From assembly GCF_000219625.1 (NCBI RefSeq), contig NC_018212.1:2601281-2665280 (forward strand): 64,000 nucleotides of DNA, given 5' to 3'. Below the pieces are notes generated by a model, which was not told the origin of the DNA, searched no databases, and saw only the letters and a list, made by a program, of their open reading frames with translations. Shown one piece after another: positions 1-11,385 of the stretch; the stretch's first letter is position 1, and every line of letters starts with the position of its first letter. The position numbers and the translations under genes are program-made. This stretch comes from Zymoseptoria tritici IPO323 (lineage: Eukaryota > Ascomycota > Dothideomycetes > Mycosphaerellales > Mycosphaerellaceae).

Positions 1-2
1 TG

Positions 3-475
3 CGCAATTGGCTTTACTATCTCAATCCGTGGGTATCTTGTGGTGTTTGTTGCGAGGTGGGGACCGAAATGCTGAAAGTCACACTTACAGGTACACCTGG
101 CTCATGAGCGGGCTCCTCACGAATTCCATCCATGGTTTCAACGTCCAGTGCGCAGGAAATGAGCTCACGGATATCACTGTTCCCCTTCCTCAGACGTGCC
201 AACAGGCCATGTCTCTACTCTCCACCTTGCACGATCCAGGTTACATAGCCGGCAACACCTCGGAGGTCTGTCACTATTGCCCATTGACCACCGGAGACCG
301 TTACTCCGAGTCTCTCGGGCTCAGTTACGCCCAGAGATGGAAGTATTTGGGTGTATTGTAAGCTCATCGCTTCTTGGAGACGTTCAGTCTATTTTTTTGC
401 TGACAGCACAGCTCCGTGTTTTGCGTGAGCAATGTAGGCTTGATCCTTCTTGCCCAACAATTTCGACGTCGATGA
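3..475 (+). CDS. PDR/ABCG-type ABC transporter, 3' end only (spliced)
   Basis: C-terminal end of a full-size fungal PDR (ABCG) efflux pump; the rest lies left of the window. Three exons can be read: 3-28, 91-357 and 412-475, with introns 29-90 (GTGGGT...ACAG) and 358-411 (GTAAGC, CTGAC branch, CACAG). Only this splicing joins the family-typical block NWLYYLNP to YTWLMSGLL, followed by the extracellular loop with paired cysteines (VQCAGNE, PQTCQQ, CHYCPL, GDRY) and the RWKYLGVL segment. Exon 3 gives the last hydrophobic helix (about FSVFCVSNVGLILLA) and a basic tail ending in TGA at 473-475. Known role of the family: ATP-driven export of hydrophobic compounds across the plasma membrane. Its closeness to the P450 suggests metabolite export or self-protection (inference). 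Reading straight through without the introns gives a shorter, wrong protein. Confidence 0.85.
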
Positions 476-2167
476 GAGACTAGGAGCAGAGACGACGAGA
501 ACCTTTCAAATTCTGTCTGGCAGCGGAGGACGAAGAACAAAACAGATCAAAGCTACAACGGACGCTAGCAGTTCACCCACTCGCGATCGGACTCTCAGTT
601 GGTTCTGCGCGACAATGATTTTCCTACCTTGCCTAGTACCAGATCAGTCAGTCTTGATGGCATGGAGGACTCCGCTACCATCCTGCTCAGTTCTGTCGAG
701 GAGGGAGAAGCGTCAAACGGAGAAGAATAAACCTGCTCACTGAGTTGTCACCGCTGTCTCGGGGAAGCACCGACTGGGCTACTACCGTAGCGACATTCGC
801 CTTCTTGTCGCGTAACAGGAAAGGCTTGGGTCACGTGTGGAAAGCGGCAAGCACTTCCACTTCAGTGCCACAGGTAGCCAGCCTTATTCACGACAATTTT
901 CAGGCTATCAAAATCCACGTTAACCGGTGCTGGTTCAGTCTGCACCACATGTGCTGTCGGGTCACGGCCACACGTTGATTTCGGGGGATCCCACCTCCTT
1001 TCTGGGCGAATCTTTGCACGCTTGGCTCATCCGTGACATCGACGAGCCATTGCGGCCGCCAATGCACCCCCAGCTGTCGCGGAAACTGACGGCAGTTGCC
1101 AGGCCCAGTCCCTTGGATGCACTACTGATGAAGACGGCTGGAACGGTGATATCGAACCGCCGAGGATTGGTGAAATCGCAGGGGGCGTGGTGGATGACAG
1201 CTTGGGCTGCTCGTGGATGTGGATTCCGATCGATAATGCGTTGTCAACATGGTGAAGGAAGATGGGCAATGTCTCGCTGTCATCAGGGGTCCGTTCGGCC
1301 AGCAGTACAATGGCGCAACATGCGTTGAGCTTTGCAAATCGCTGCTCCCTGCCATGCGACGTGTTCAAACTCCTAGTATGCAAGAGGCTCAGGGGAGCTA
1401 CATGCTTGATTGAAGAAAGCTCACCACTGCGTTATTGTTGCTCCGATCTGTACACATGCATGATGGATACGAATCACATCGCCAGGGACGCTCAGTGTAC
1501 CCGGTAATCATCTGCATCGTGCCCATCAGGCTAGAATAACCCCCTGTACATATCAAATGCGTGTTGTGCCATTGTTGGTTTAGAACTATATCACATCATC
1601 GGCAGGGGATAGGTCCTGCTAAAAATGACCAGGAAGTCCCACCGACACTCATGGATAGCTGAGCGTACCAAATGCACGTATGATGCCTTCGTAGGGATCA
1701 ATCGCACAGCAGTGACACCTCTGTAGGGAACGATCGCACAACAATGACACCTCTGTAGGGAACGATCGCACAGCAATGACACCTCTGTAGGGAACGATCG
1801 CACAACACTCCCCGGAAAGATACAATGCCAGGAATACGTATGATGCCTTCGTGAGGAGCAATCGTGCTATCGTGCTACAAAGCTCGCAAGGTTTATTGGA
1901 TTTGGATTCACCACGAATGTGGATTGAGAACATCCACAGGCCGCAGAATGAACATGATGTCACATGTCTTGTAGTAATCATGGGCTTCTTCGGAATCATT
2001 GGATGTCATGGTAGTCCTACTTGAGCACACCTTTACCGGCATCCGTCCCGCAACACTCGCGACTTGGGTAGATGGCGGAGACTGGGACTTGATCCATAGA
2101 TGGGCACGCTGTCTCATCTGGAACCATCCGGAATCCTCCAACAGTTCGAGACATTCCATAGTCAACA
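476..2167. other. Intergenic stretch without a recognisable gene
   Basis: Short open frames occur on both strands, including a 118-codon minus-strand frame at 1027-1383, but none shows a motif I recognise, a convincing start, or introns that would extend it. Base composition is ordinary (CA/TG not depleted), so this is not RIP-mutated DNA. It holds one minisatellite (1713-1808). It may contain the P450 promoter and possibly remnants of a regulator, but nothing can be supported. Confidence 0.5.
1713..1808. repeat. 32-bp tandem repeat, three copies
   Basis: Three nearly identical 32-bp units start at 1713, 1745 and 1777 (core TGACACCTCTGTAGGGAACG). A diverged half-related copy precedes it (about 1677-1712, GATGCCTTCGTAGGGATC) and another follows at about 1841 (GATGCCTTCGTGAGGAGC). 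The array is upstream of the P450 gene; no role is evident. Confidence 0.85.
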
Positions 2168-3760
2168 ATGGCTTTCCACATCTCGACCTTTGACTACTCC
2201 AACCCAGACTGGGCCGTGCCTCTTGCCGTTTCAATCTTCTTCTTCTACATCGCCTGGCCTGTTTTGTACAATCTCGTTCTCAGCCCAGTGGCCAGCATTC
2301 CGGGTCCAAAGCTTGCGGGCCTGACGCGATGGGTGGAAACATACCACGAGTGCTTCAACAAGCAGGGAGGACGCTTTCAGTGGGCGTATCGACAATGGCA
2401 CGACTTCTACGGACCGATCATCCGCATTGCCCCCAACGAGATTCATATCCGTGACTCGGACTTTTACGACAAACTCTACTCTCACAAGCCCCAGGACAAG
2501 ACCCATCGACTCCATAATCGATTCGATTCGAAAACTTCCATCTTCGATACAACGCATCATCAGCTCCACGCAAAACGTCGTGCCGTCCTGGAGGGCTTCT
2601 TCTCCAGGAAGCGTATCTCTGAGCAGACTCCAGAGATGCAAGTACACCTCGATCGGTTGTGCCAGATTATACGGAACCAGTACCTTGGGACGGGTGCGAT
2701 CCTTTCTACAGAGGATATGTGGAGTTGTTGGACGTCAGACATCATCGCCGCATACTCGTTCGGCGACGATGACAATTTGATTGGTTTGCCGGGCTTCAAG
2801 TCGCCGCTGAGGGATTCTCTGAACGAACTTCTCGAGCCAATGCACTGGATCGTACAGTTTCCGATCCTGAAGCGTATCTTGTTCAGTCTTCCTCAGTGGT
2901 TTGTGCTGATCATCAACCCGTCTATCCGACCAGTGATCGCCATGAAGAATGGCGTTCTCCGCCGGATCCAAGATGTCAGGAACAGCGTCCGTCAATCCCC
3001 CGATGGCGACCACGCCGACACCATATTTGGAACCATCATAACGTCCGACCTGCCAACATCTGAGGGATCCAATGAGCGCCTCAAGGATGAAGGGATCGGG
3101 CTGCTGGGAGCGGGGACTGAAACAACGATGCGGACGCTTTCGCTCGCTCTATATTATCTCTGCGAACAACCAGCGGCGAAAGCCAAACTCTTGGCCGAGC
3201 TGAAGGAAGCAATTCCCGACCCGAACGTCATCCCACATTGGGACGTATTGGCGAAGCTTCCCTACCTTGCAGCATGTCTGAGTGAAGGTACGTCTATTTA
3301 ACGTCCAGCCCATGAAGTGCACCACAACCTGACTCTTGTTCCAGCGATGCGTTTGTCGTACGGTGCCTCTCAGCGTCTGATACGAGTTTTCGATCAGCCC
3401 GTCATGTACGGACAGTATGTGATACCCGCTGGGATTGAAGTCGGCATGGACATCTGGGACGTTTGTCACGACGAGTCGAAATTCCCGCAAAGCCATGAAT
3501 ACCGCCCAGAAAGGTGGCTGGAGGATGAGCAGTTGTCGCGATATCTCGTGGTTTTCGGCCGGGGCCCGCGCTCTTGCATTGGGCGTCAGCTCGCGTATGC
3601 GGAATCATGCCTCGGACTGGCCACATTCGTGAGACGATTCGACTACGAGCTGTACCGCACGACACGTGTGAATGTTGCCTTTGAGCGTGACAGGCTGGCA
3701 CCACGGCCGTTCAAAGGTACGCCTGGGATCCGGATGAGGATCACCGGGGCCCACGAATAA
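2168..3760 (+). CDS. Cytochrome P450 monooxygenase (two exons, 511 aa)
   Basis: Heme-thiolate monooxygenase, probably ER-anchored, acting on a small-molecule intermediate. Exons 2168-3287 and 3345-3760; the 57-nt intron (GTACGT...CCTGAC...CCAG) is needed to restore the K-helix. Visible landmarks: N-terminal membrane anchor at about residues 15-38, hinge IPGPK (44-48), I-helix AGTETT (315-320), K-helix ExxR as SEAMR (E373, R376), PERW (428-431), and heme loop FGRGPRSCIG with the axial Cys at 451. Length is normal for a fungal class II P450. The overall style recalls the trichodiene-oxygenase-like fungal P450s of secondary metabolism, but substrate and CYP family cannot be fixed from sequence alone. 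It converges on the SDR gene (732 bp between stop codons) and follows the transporter end. Confidence 0.93.
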
Positions 3761-4492
3761 TCTATGCAAGAGTCATTGTACTCCACGCTTCTTTGATGGA
3801 ATCTGGTGCATGTGCTATGAGCATGATGTTCCCCAGATACTGTGGTATGGTTTGTCCGTGGCCGCTCAATCATGGCTGTTACGAGAAGCAACGCTATATG
3901 GGTGACGGACAGAGGTAACAACGTCGGACACGTATCGGAGTTTGCGAATTGGGGACTGTATGTACCGGAGTCGAATCGACCAATTCCAAACACCATCTTT
4001 CTATGTACGGATCAGACATGCTTGATCCATCTCACGGACGTTCGTCGCCTCGTTCTTCCAACACACGTGGCAAGGTAGAATTGTTGTTCGTTCCACTAGT
4101 CATTGTTCCACTCGTCATTGTTCCATTCGTCATCGTTTCCTTGACTGTGACTACCGGTCAACAGTCTGCCTGTCCTGCTTCCTTCCCCTCTGCTCGATTG
4201 CTCGACCTGTAGCGGTCGCATCGGTTTCATCTCTCTTTGGGCGTGTTCCCCTCCTGTTTCTCGCCAAGCACGATGTCCGTTGTATGTAGCAACACCACGA
4301 GGACGTGGTGAATGGGAGAGGGGGCATGTGTGACGGACCAGCTCCATTCTTTAGCCACTTTATCGAAATTCTTCAGTCCTTGAACGTGTCTCTTATTGAG
4401 CCGTGACACTCGTTCTCCGTAGAAAAAAAGAAGTTCTAGTTTCGCTCGCCCGGATATCAAATCAAATCAAATCTAACCGAGCTATCTCATTC
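3761..4492. other. Convergent intergenic region with a 15-bp triplet repeat
   Basis: Region between the stops of the P450 (+) and the SDR (-); both terminators should lie here, but no distinctive poly(A) signal stands out. It contains a perfect-period 15-bp repeat, three units at 4091-4105, 4106-4120 and 4121-4135 (core TTCCACTCGTCATTG). Short open frames have no recognisable content. Confidence 0.6.
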
Positions 4493-5533
4493 CTATTTTA
4501 ACTCATTTGCAAGTTCCTGCTGTCTAAGTGCGTTTACTAGCCGTCGAGTGAATATCTGGACCTTCTGGTAGTCGTCTGCGTAGCAATCCCAAATACGCAT
4601 ATCGTCTATACTTCCAGGATCAAAACCAGGTACAAGAAGCCCTTGGCTTCCTGATCTCTGTAGTGGTGGTCCGACAACCAAAGCACGGCCTGAAATACGT
4701 TCATCGGCCACCAATCGCGTTGCAGCCTCGACTACATCATGCATTTCCGCCAGCTTGGTGCCCTCGAGCAGCGGCTTAATATGAGGCGCTACCATAGCAC
4801 TGTCCACAAAGTACGGACACAAAAGCGTGACCCGTATTCCAGACAGGAAACTCGTCGCCCTCAAAGCCCGGAAGATACCCAGAACAGCGTGTTTGGATCC
4901 AGTATATTGAGGTCTTCCTACCACTGGTGTCAGAGAGGCCACGGAGCCGACGAGTAGCAAGTGACGGTCTCGCGATGTACGAGTCGTGCCTACTGGAGGC
5001 TTCGGCGAGCATGGCGTCGATCCCGGATTGTGCGCCAAATAGTAGGACGCGAGATGAACAGTGTACAGCAGGCCGACGTAGTTGGTCATTGTGGTGCTGA
5101 TATCCGGAGGAGCATGTGGCCTGGGCAATTCTCTGTTTGGAAGTCCCAAGACGTCCGGTCCTCCAGCACCAGCGTTGGCGATAACCGCATCAATCCCGCC
5201 GTGGAGGCTGAGCCTGGCGGCTTCTTGGAATAGATTGACTTGTGACTCCCACTGAACGATATCGCACTCGACAAAAAAGGCGACATGGTCCCTCTGAAAC
5301 TCCTGTCGTAGCTCGGCGACGAGTTGCGAGCCTTTCTCGGCATCGCGATCCCCAATAACCAGAGTTGCTCCAGCCTTGGCCCACCGACGAACGAAATTGG
5401 ACCCGAGAGCTCCGGCACCGCCGGTGATGAGGACATGTCGGCCGTTGAGCCAGTCATCCGAGAACGACTCCGAAAGATCCAGATGTTCTGACAAATTGAT
5501 CACGCTCTCAAAGGATGTGTTGGTGTCGGCCAT
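4493..5533 (-). CDS. Short-chain dehydrogenase/reductase (346 aa)
   Basis: Classical SDR oxidoreductase with a Rossmann fold. The frame is open further upstream to a GTG at 5590, but the first in-frame ATG (5533) has a good fungal context (G at -3, G at +4) and is chosen. Using this start: cofactor loop TGGAGALG (residues 37-44), acidic residue after beta-2 (IGD, D62) pointing to NAD(H) preference, NAG motif (120-122), helix-4 Asn in TNYVG (N151), catalytic S197 (VGSVAS), Y210 and K214 (YTGSK). It resembles the fungal 15-hydroxyprostaglandin-dehydrogenase-like group that includes hydroxyaverantin dehydrogenases of polyketide clusters (family knowledge; substrate unknown). It lies 266 bp downstream of the hydrolase on the same strand and faces the P450, consistent with a common pathway. 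Confidence 0.92.
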   Translation of the reverse strand: MADTNTSFESVINLSEHLDLSESFSDDWLNGRHVLITGGAGALGSNFVRRWAKAGATLVIGDRDAEKGSQLVAELRQEFQRDHVAFFVECDIVQWESQVNLFQEAARLSLHGGIDAVIANAGAGGPDVLGLPNRELPRPHAPPDISTTMTNYVGLLYTVHLASYYLAHNPGSTPCSPKPPVGTTRTSRDRHLLLVGSVASLTPVVGRPQYTGSKHAVLGIFRALRATSFLSGIRVTLLCPYFVDSAMVAPHIKPLLEGTKLAEMHDVVEAATRLVADERISGRALVVGPPLQRSGSQGLLVPGFDPGSIDDMRIWDCYADDYQKVQIFTRRLVNALRQQELANELK

Positions 5534-5799
5534 TTCACGAAGCGGGAAAGGGACCTTGACTGATTTCGACAGAGGCAACAAGCACTTCACAGTAGGCTGC
5601 CGAAGAAGAAGGTTCTACTTATTGTCGAAGCATTTCTATCGGCTGTAAGCTGTTGGTCGAATGGCGTGCTTACTGGGATGCTGAGTGTGATTGCTAGAAA
5701 TAGTTATTCTATGGCAGTGCCGGAAATCGTGATCAAAGCTAATGAACAAGGTGCCCTCGGCTGCCTCCTGCGACACTCGACGTGCAATAGAGTATCATA

Positions 5800-6788
5800 T
5801 CACTGCAGGCTACGATCCTCCTCCGCTCCAACTGACTCCATAATGAAATCGAGCTGCATCTGACACAGCGCGTCGAAGCCGTCGCCGGTCAAAACGTCCA
5901 TGTGATTCCTGCCGGGGGCTATGTGTACCTTTTTCGGACATTGCAAGCTCTCTGTCATGGCCATCTGCTCCTCGAATGGGGATAGGGTGTCAAGCTCAGG
6001 AATGATGACGAGTGTCGGGGTTTCCAGACGCGCAATGAGCGAGAGCGGACTCCAAGTCAGGATCTTGTAGTATGACTGGACGGTGAGGCGATTCTCATAG
6101 TTGACGGCACCCAATGACTTGAGCGTGCGCATGTACTCTGCCTCTGAGGATTTGACGCCGTTGGACATGCCTCCGGGACTTTCGAAATTGATATCCAGTA
6201 TCGGCAGGTAGTATGGGTCGTTGCCGGCCATCTGGGACTCCCGATCCTGCATCGATTTGGCGAGGGCGGCCCTGTATCTGGTCCAGTCACGATCAAATTT
6301 CAGATTCGGGCACACTGCAACGACCGCTTTCGCTCGATGGTCGAGCGCTGCCGCGCAAAGCGCCGCAGCCCCAGCGAATGACTGTCCCCAGAATACGATC
6401 TGCGTGGAGTCGACGATAGGCTGGCCTTTCAGGAAGGTCAGAGCATCGGAGTAGTCGGAAATCTGCTTGTGTGGATCGATTTCATTCCGAGGAGAGCCTT
6501 CACTCTCGCCGAGATTGCGCGGATCGTACGCAAAGGCGGTGATGCCTGCCTTTTGCAGGTATTGGGCGACATCTGGCACGAACATTTCCTTCACGCATCC
6601 CATCTTGAACCATCTTGTCAGCCAGAGCACAGTTTCAACGGTGGAGTGTTCAACCTTACTCCTGGGTTGATGATGACGGCAGGGCCGCGCTGTGCTGCGG
6701 GATAAAGATTTCCGCACAGTTGCAAGCCATCCATCGTCCGGAAGGAGATCTTCTCCACCGAGAAACGGGTGCCATTTGCATCCGACAT
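5800..6788 (-). CDS. Alpha/beta hydrolase, fungal polyketide-transferase-like (310 aa)
   Basis: Two exons: 6788-6660 and 6603-5800, split by a 56-nt intron (GTAAGG...GGCTGAC...TTCAAG). Splicing joins AVIINPG to MGCVKEMF, the expected oxyanion-hole region of this family. The nucleophile elbow is GQSFAG with Ser118; Asp248 (PELDTLSP) and His277 (GRNHMD) complete the triad. The region around YDPRNLGES and PRNEIDPHKQ matches the DltD/Fus2-type hydrolases that include the acyltransferase of the fumagillin pathway, so it may release or transfer a polyketide acyl chain rather than simply hydrolyse (inference). Start: the ATG at 6788 sits just before VEKISF, as in relatives, with purine at -3. The frame stays open upstream to about 7106 without an ATG. 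The next DNA upstream is the RIP-mutated block, so the promoter lies at its edge. Confidence 0.88.
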
Positions 6789-7498
6789 TTCGATGGTCAC
6801 TGTAAAGTCCTGACCGTTCTTTTTGATGAACGATGAATGGAATGGGGTGAGATGCGAAACTTGCCTGTCCGCTATATGGAACCGGAAGGTAACCAGCGAG
6901 AGCAGCTCTTCAAGGACCCGAAGATATCGCCAGCGCAATTCTGGTATCAAACCGCCCTGCAGGTCGGATCCATACGCGAGACTGGGTAGCTCTGGCGTGA
7001 CCAACGGCCAGTAACACAAGCTGGTGCCATCCTTGCCTGGTTGGCGGCGTGGACCTGAGAACGGCCGACGCAGATCTGAGACTTCTGGAAATGACTTGCA
7101 CGGAAGCTAGAAAGCTCGAATCCGGTGTCAGATAGTCGGCCAGTGAGAAGTCAGAGAACACTATAAAGTTTTTATAACTTAGCCGGCCTGTGAGACCATT
7201 GTATCTATCTCTTGCTAACACTTAGTAAAGCAGATGCCGCTACTAGTAGTGTCGGTATTAAAGTCGGTGTCGGTAAGCGTAATAGCGAACGTTTAGAGCT
7301 ACTAAGGTTTAGTACACCGGCGTAAACGAAGGGTTCGTAGCTTATTGTACGTAGTATAATATAAAGCCTATTTTGCCGAGCGGTGCTTAAAGAGTTAGCC
7401 CGAAGGGCTAAGACGCATTCGGTATAGCACCGGCTCCGGCCGAAAGTTTAGGGTCTAAATATAACGATACTTAGCGTTATTTACTTTACTATTATTCT
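6789..7498. other. Boundary between gene space and RIP-mutated subtelomere
   Basis: To about 7110 composition is normal; from about 7120-7200 it switches to TpA-rich, CpA/TpG-poor DNA, the product of RIP. No gene is recognisable. A small perfect hairpin lies at 7395-7411 (TTAGCCC, loop GAA, GGGCTAA). The left copy of the target-site duplication of the adjacent transposon begins at 7499. Confidence 0.7.
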
Positions 7499-7506
7499 AA
7501 TTATAG
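7499..7506. repeat. 8-bp target-site duplication, left copy
   Basis: AATTATAG at 7499-7506 repeats exactly at 10933-10940, flanking the inverted-repeat element between them. Confidence 0.85.
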
Positions 7507-10500
7507 CCCAGATGTTATTTGGAGCTTGAGGTTTTCTTATTTGGAGCTTATAACGTCAGGATTTCAACTTGATCCTCACTTTCCCCTCGACGGCGATAAC
7601 ACTACAACTACCTTAGTAAGCGCAGTAAAACATTGTAGAGGTTGCAAGGGAATATTATGCGAGCAAGCTCGTATAATTAATATGTATATAAGTAGTGTAG
7701 TAGAGGTAGTAGAAGGAAAATCTAGGCTAGGAAGTCCTTAGAACGCCGGCGTAGATCTCTTACTTGCGCAAACGGCTACTCTTATAGTAAGATCTGTCGA
7801 TTGCCGGTGTATTTAGTAATTCTCGGTAAGCTAATAAGAGCGCGAGAAACTCCTTTAGTTTTACTAACTAAAGGGGTCGTAGTAGTAGAGGTAGTTTATG
7901 CGTTAAAAAGCTCGCGGCTGTAGTAAACGCTATAGCTAGAGGTTAGGTAGCTCCTGTTAACTAGGCTACTAAGGCGCGTTCTACTACTAATATTAGTAAG
8001 GATTGTGCTGTTAAGTCCTATATTGTTAGAGCGGCTAGTAGTAGTAGAGTCGTTAGCTAGAGGGCGGCGGTATCTGCTAGCTCTAAGGCTAGTATTATTA
8101 GCTATAGCTATAGCTATAGCTATAGCCGTAGCTAAGGTAATAGCCGTAGTAATATAGCTGCGGCGGTGCTATAAGTGTTGCGGCTAGTTAAGACCTTACC
8201 GCCGCCGCTACTCGTTTAGCTATAAGATCCTTATTTAGCACTGCCGCTAGCTTGTTGCTATACGGTCTATTGCTATAGTAGTGCTCTATACATTGCGTGC
8301 TAGCCTTTACGTAGCTACATTGCCGCTTCTAAGGATTGTAGCCGCCCTTGCTACTATAGTTACAGCCGAGTCGTTAGCTTAGTATTAGCAGACGTTGTAA
8401 TAGATTGCTAGGCTCCTCGTTGCGGCGGCGGTTGTGCAATGCTATAGCCTCGTTCTCGGTCTGTTGCGTAAGCCGCTCCGGTCTAGTTATCTTACGCTTA
8501 AGGCTCTATAGACTATATTGTTACTAGTCTAGCTTACGTTTATTAGTGCGAACGAGGGGATTATATATCGTCGTCGCTATAATCTTAGGGGGCAGTTAGC
8601 TACTAGGGAAGATCTACGCCTTCTCGAATACACTAGCATCTAGCGTAAGCGGTTAGTTGTTAGCCTAGCCTTTAAGATATAGCCCTAGCTCGTATAAACA
8701 TAGTATGCTAGTCTTAGCTCTAAAGGTATAAGTGCACACCGGCGGCTCGTCTATCTTCTTATGCTACTTCTACTTTATAATCTGCTCGTTCGTTATCTTT
8801 AGAGCGTCCTTATGCACTACGTTAACTACCCTACTCTAGAAGGGCTTGCCTCTAAACTAAGTAGATGTACGACCCTTAACCTTTATAGACGCCTTATAAC
8901 GGTTAATAAGGTGCTCGTAATATAGCTCTATAGTGTTAAAGAGGCTAAAGATGTCCTTGCGCGTAGACTTAAGCTATGCCTTTAGACCGCCGTGTATACC
9001 TTTATATAGTAAGGTTGTTGTAATGCCGTAGCTATAGATCTTCTTCGTCTACGCCTTTATATAGAACTTCTTCTCTTACGACTACTACTAAGTTAGTAGA
9101 TACACGTTACAGAGGTAGAGCTATATCCTCTTCTCGTCCGGTGTTAGTAGCGTTTCCTTATCCGTAAAGGAGTCTATAAGGGGCTTCTTAGCGCTAGCCC
9201 TATAAACGTTACACTATAATTCGAAGTCGTCCGGTGTTGTAGTATTAAGGCAAGCTCTATATCCCTTAAGCTATTCCTTAGTAACCTTCTTACGTACAGT
9301 CGATAGCTTCTTACTAGGGGCTCTAGGTGTAATATTAACGCTAAACTTCGCATTAGCGTTGCTCTTAACAGCAACGTTTATATGCTATATATAGAGCCGG
9401 TATAGCACATAAGGGAAGACTGCCTTAAATAACTTCTATATCTGCCGGTCGCGGTTATATATTATATACGACGGCTCGTTAATGCTATTCTTATCTAAGC
9501 AACGCTTAATCTACTACTATGCCTACAAGAAGCTAGCCTCGGTCTCGTCCGGCATAAGGACGTAGAGCACTAGTAGGTAGATGCCGGTGCGTATACGTAT
9601 AACAACTACTATAAGAGGCATGCTATATAGGTTAGTTTTGTAGGTACAATCTACAAGCTAGACGTCGCTGTTATCCTTAAATATCTGTAGTAGCTCTAGA
9701 TTGCACTATACTAGTCTAGTAAGGTTTTTAGCTCGATCCTTTAAAGGCTCGCCGTACTAATAACCCTCGTCGTCGAGCGTCTTTAATACCCTCTTAACTA
9801 GCGTAAGGCTATCTAGCTGCTCTAACCGTAGTAAATACTATGCGTTATATATGTCTCGTAGTAGCTATAGAGTCGTCCGGTTACTACTAAACTGCTTCTT
9901 ACACTAGTAGCGGCACTCCTTTATAGATATACTAGCCTTACGTACATTTCTAAGGAACTTAAGTATCTTAGGTCTACAACTAGCGCGGCGATGTAATAGT
10001 AGTGCAATAGCATAACTAGAGGCGTAGTTATAGCAAGGCTATTTACCGAGTAATATCTTCTACTTATTAGACGACGCCCTTACTACTATTACCGCTATAG
10101 TGTAGCTACTCTTCTTTAAGGAGGTGTTGCGCATAACAGCGATTCTACGGGCATCTAATTCCTTCCTTCTTTTAACTATAGTCTCGTTACTCTTACCCTT
10201 CGCATAGACGAACCGCTAACTAACAACAATATCCCCCTTTAGGTATAGACCGCTCGGTCGAATAGGCTCCTAGCCTGTCTCCTTGCCGTACTATAAGAGC
10301 TATTCTTTAGTAGCGTCTTATAAAGGAAAACGTAGACCTTCGACATCCGGTAGAGCAATAGTATTAAAATAAGATATATAGTAACCGGCGTAACTACTAC
10401 CGCCGTACGAGAAGGCGCTCTTATTAACGAAGATCCGCGCGGCGATAGCTCTATTACTTCTTCTATTAATAACACCGGCCGCTCTATCGATATTAACACT

Positions 10501-10932
10501 AATACCGTTGTAATCTTACTAGCTAACCGCGCGGTAGAATCCCCTTAAACGCCTTCGTTCCTTACGCTCCTCGCGCTCCTTTAACACCTCCTCTTTCTCC
10601 TAAGGCTCTAGGCTATCGAACTTGTCCTACGGCATGTTACTATCGTCCTTATCCTTATCCTCGTCCTTATTAAGAAACGCGCGTTCGTAGGTAGACGGCG
10701 GCGCGGCGGTAGTAGCTATAGCGGCGGAGCTAGCGGTAGCGGCGGATATAGCGGAAACAATAGGAGGCATAGTATACTACGGCGACGACGAGGGCACGGG
10801 AGAGTGATTAGAAACTGTCCATTATTACTGCAAAAACAGGTAAGGAACGCGACACGCGTGGATACGAGTCCCGAGCACGTGACCTCCTTAAGCTCCAAAT
10901 AAGAAAACCTCAAACTCCAAATAACACTTGGG
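7507..10932 (-). mobile_element. Mutator-like (MULE) DNA transposon, RIP-inactivated, 3.4 kb
   Basis: Complete element with terminal inverted repeats of about 43 bp (7507-7550 and the complement of 10889-10932, sharing TGTTATTTGGAG and GAGGTTTTCTTATTTGGAGC) and a perfect 8-bp direct duplication outside. The minus strand encodes a MULE transposase. MULEs usually make 8-11 bp duplications, so all signs agree. The element is riddled with TAG/TAA from RIP and cannot be active. The outermost bases differ between ends (CCCAGA against CCCAAG), a likely RIP change. Confidence 0.85.
9540..10770 (-). pseudogene. MULE transposase, readable N-terminal and start of catalytic part
   Basis: Read on the minus strand from an ATG at 10770 in one frame with many TAG/TAA at places where Trp or Gln is expected. 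The diagnostic segment is at about 9570-9700: LVDCTYKTN, then MPLI, then LMPDETEASFL, matching the first catalytic Asp block and the downstream conserved block of MULE DDE transposases. N-terminally it is Ala/Pro-rich and then acidic. The C-terminal part should continue left of 9540, but I did not follow it reliably. All stops are of the type RIP makes, so this was an ordinary transposase before mutation. Confidence 0.75.
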
Positions 10933-10940
10933 AATTATAG
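10933..10940. repeat. 8-bp target-site duplication, right copy
   Basis: AATTATAG, identical to 7499-7506. Confidence 0.85.
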
Positions 10941-11385
10941 TAGCCTTTCTTTTCTATAGTATACGTACTAGTTATAAAAGAAAAGGAAGTATAATATAGA
11001 AAAAGTTAATAATAAGAAGAAATCTAAATAAGAAATCTAAACTTCTCCTCTATCTTATAATGTTTTTAATTCTATAAGTAACTACTACTACTACCTCCGA
11101 CTCCGCCGCTACTACTATAGATAGCCCTTCCTCCTACTTCTTACTATTACGAGCTATAAGTAATTTAATCTAGTAACCTTATTATATACGGAGACTAACC
11201 TTTATATAGAAGAGACGATAAGACGCGGCGCTACTATATTTACTACTCTATAAGTTATTAGTCCTTTATTTTCTAAACTAGTACTATAGCTTATAAAAGA
11301 AATAAAACTAATATCTAATACCTACGCCTACTTATATCGTTCGTAGGAATTACTTAGTCGGACCGAGCGCGGATAGAGATTTAGT
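10941..11385. other. AT-rich RIP-mutated remnant
   Basis: Strongly TpA-rich DNA with almost no CA or TG. No frame or repeat can be identified; probably an old transposon beyond recognition. Confidence 0.5.

Noticed and set aside
1027..1383. Minus-strand 118-codon frame as a possible transcription-factor fragment
   Set aside because: No zinc cluster or other motif, no introns that would extend it, no support beyond openness.
5534..5590. Upstream GTG start for the SDR (19 extra residues)
   Set aside because: Fungal nuclear genes start at ATG; the ATG at 5533 has good context and gives a normal SDR N-terminus.
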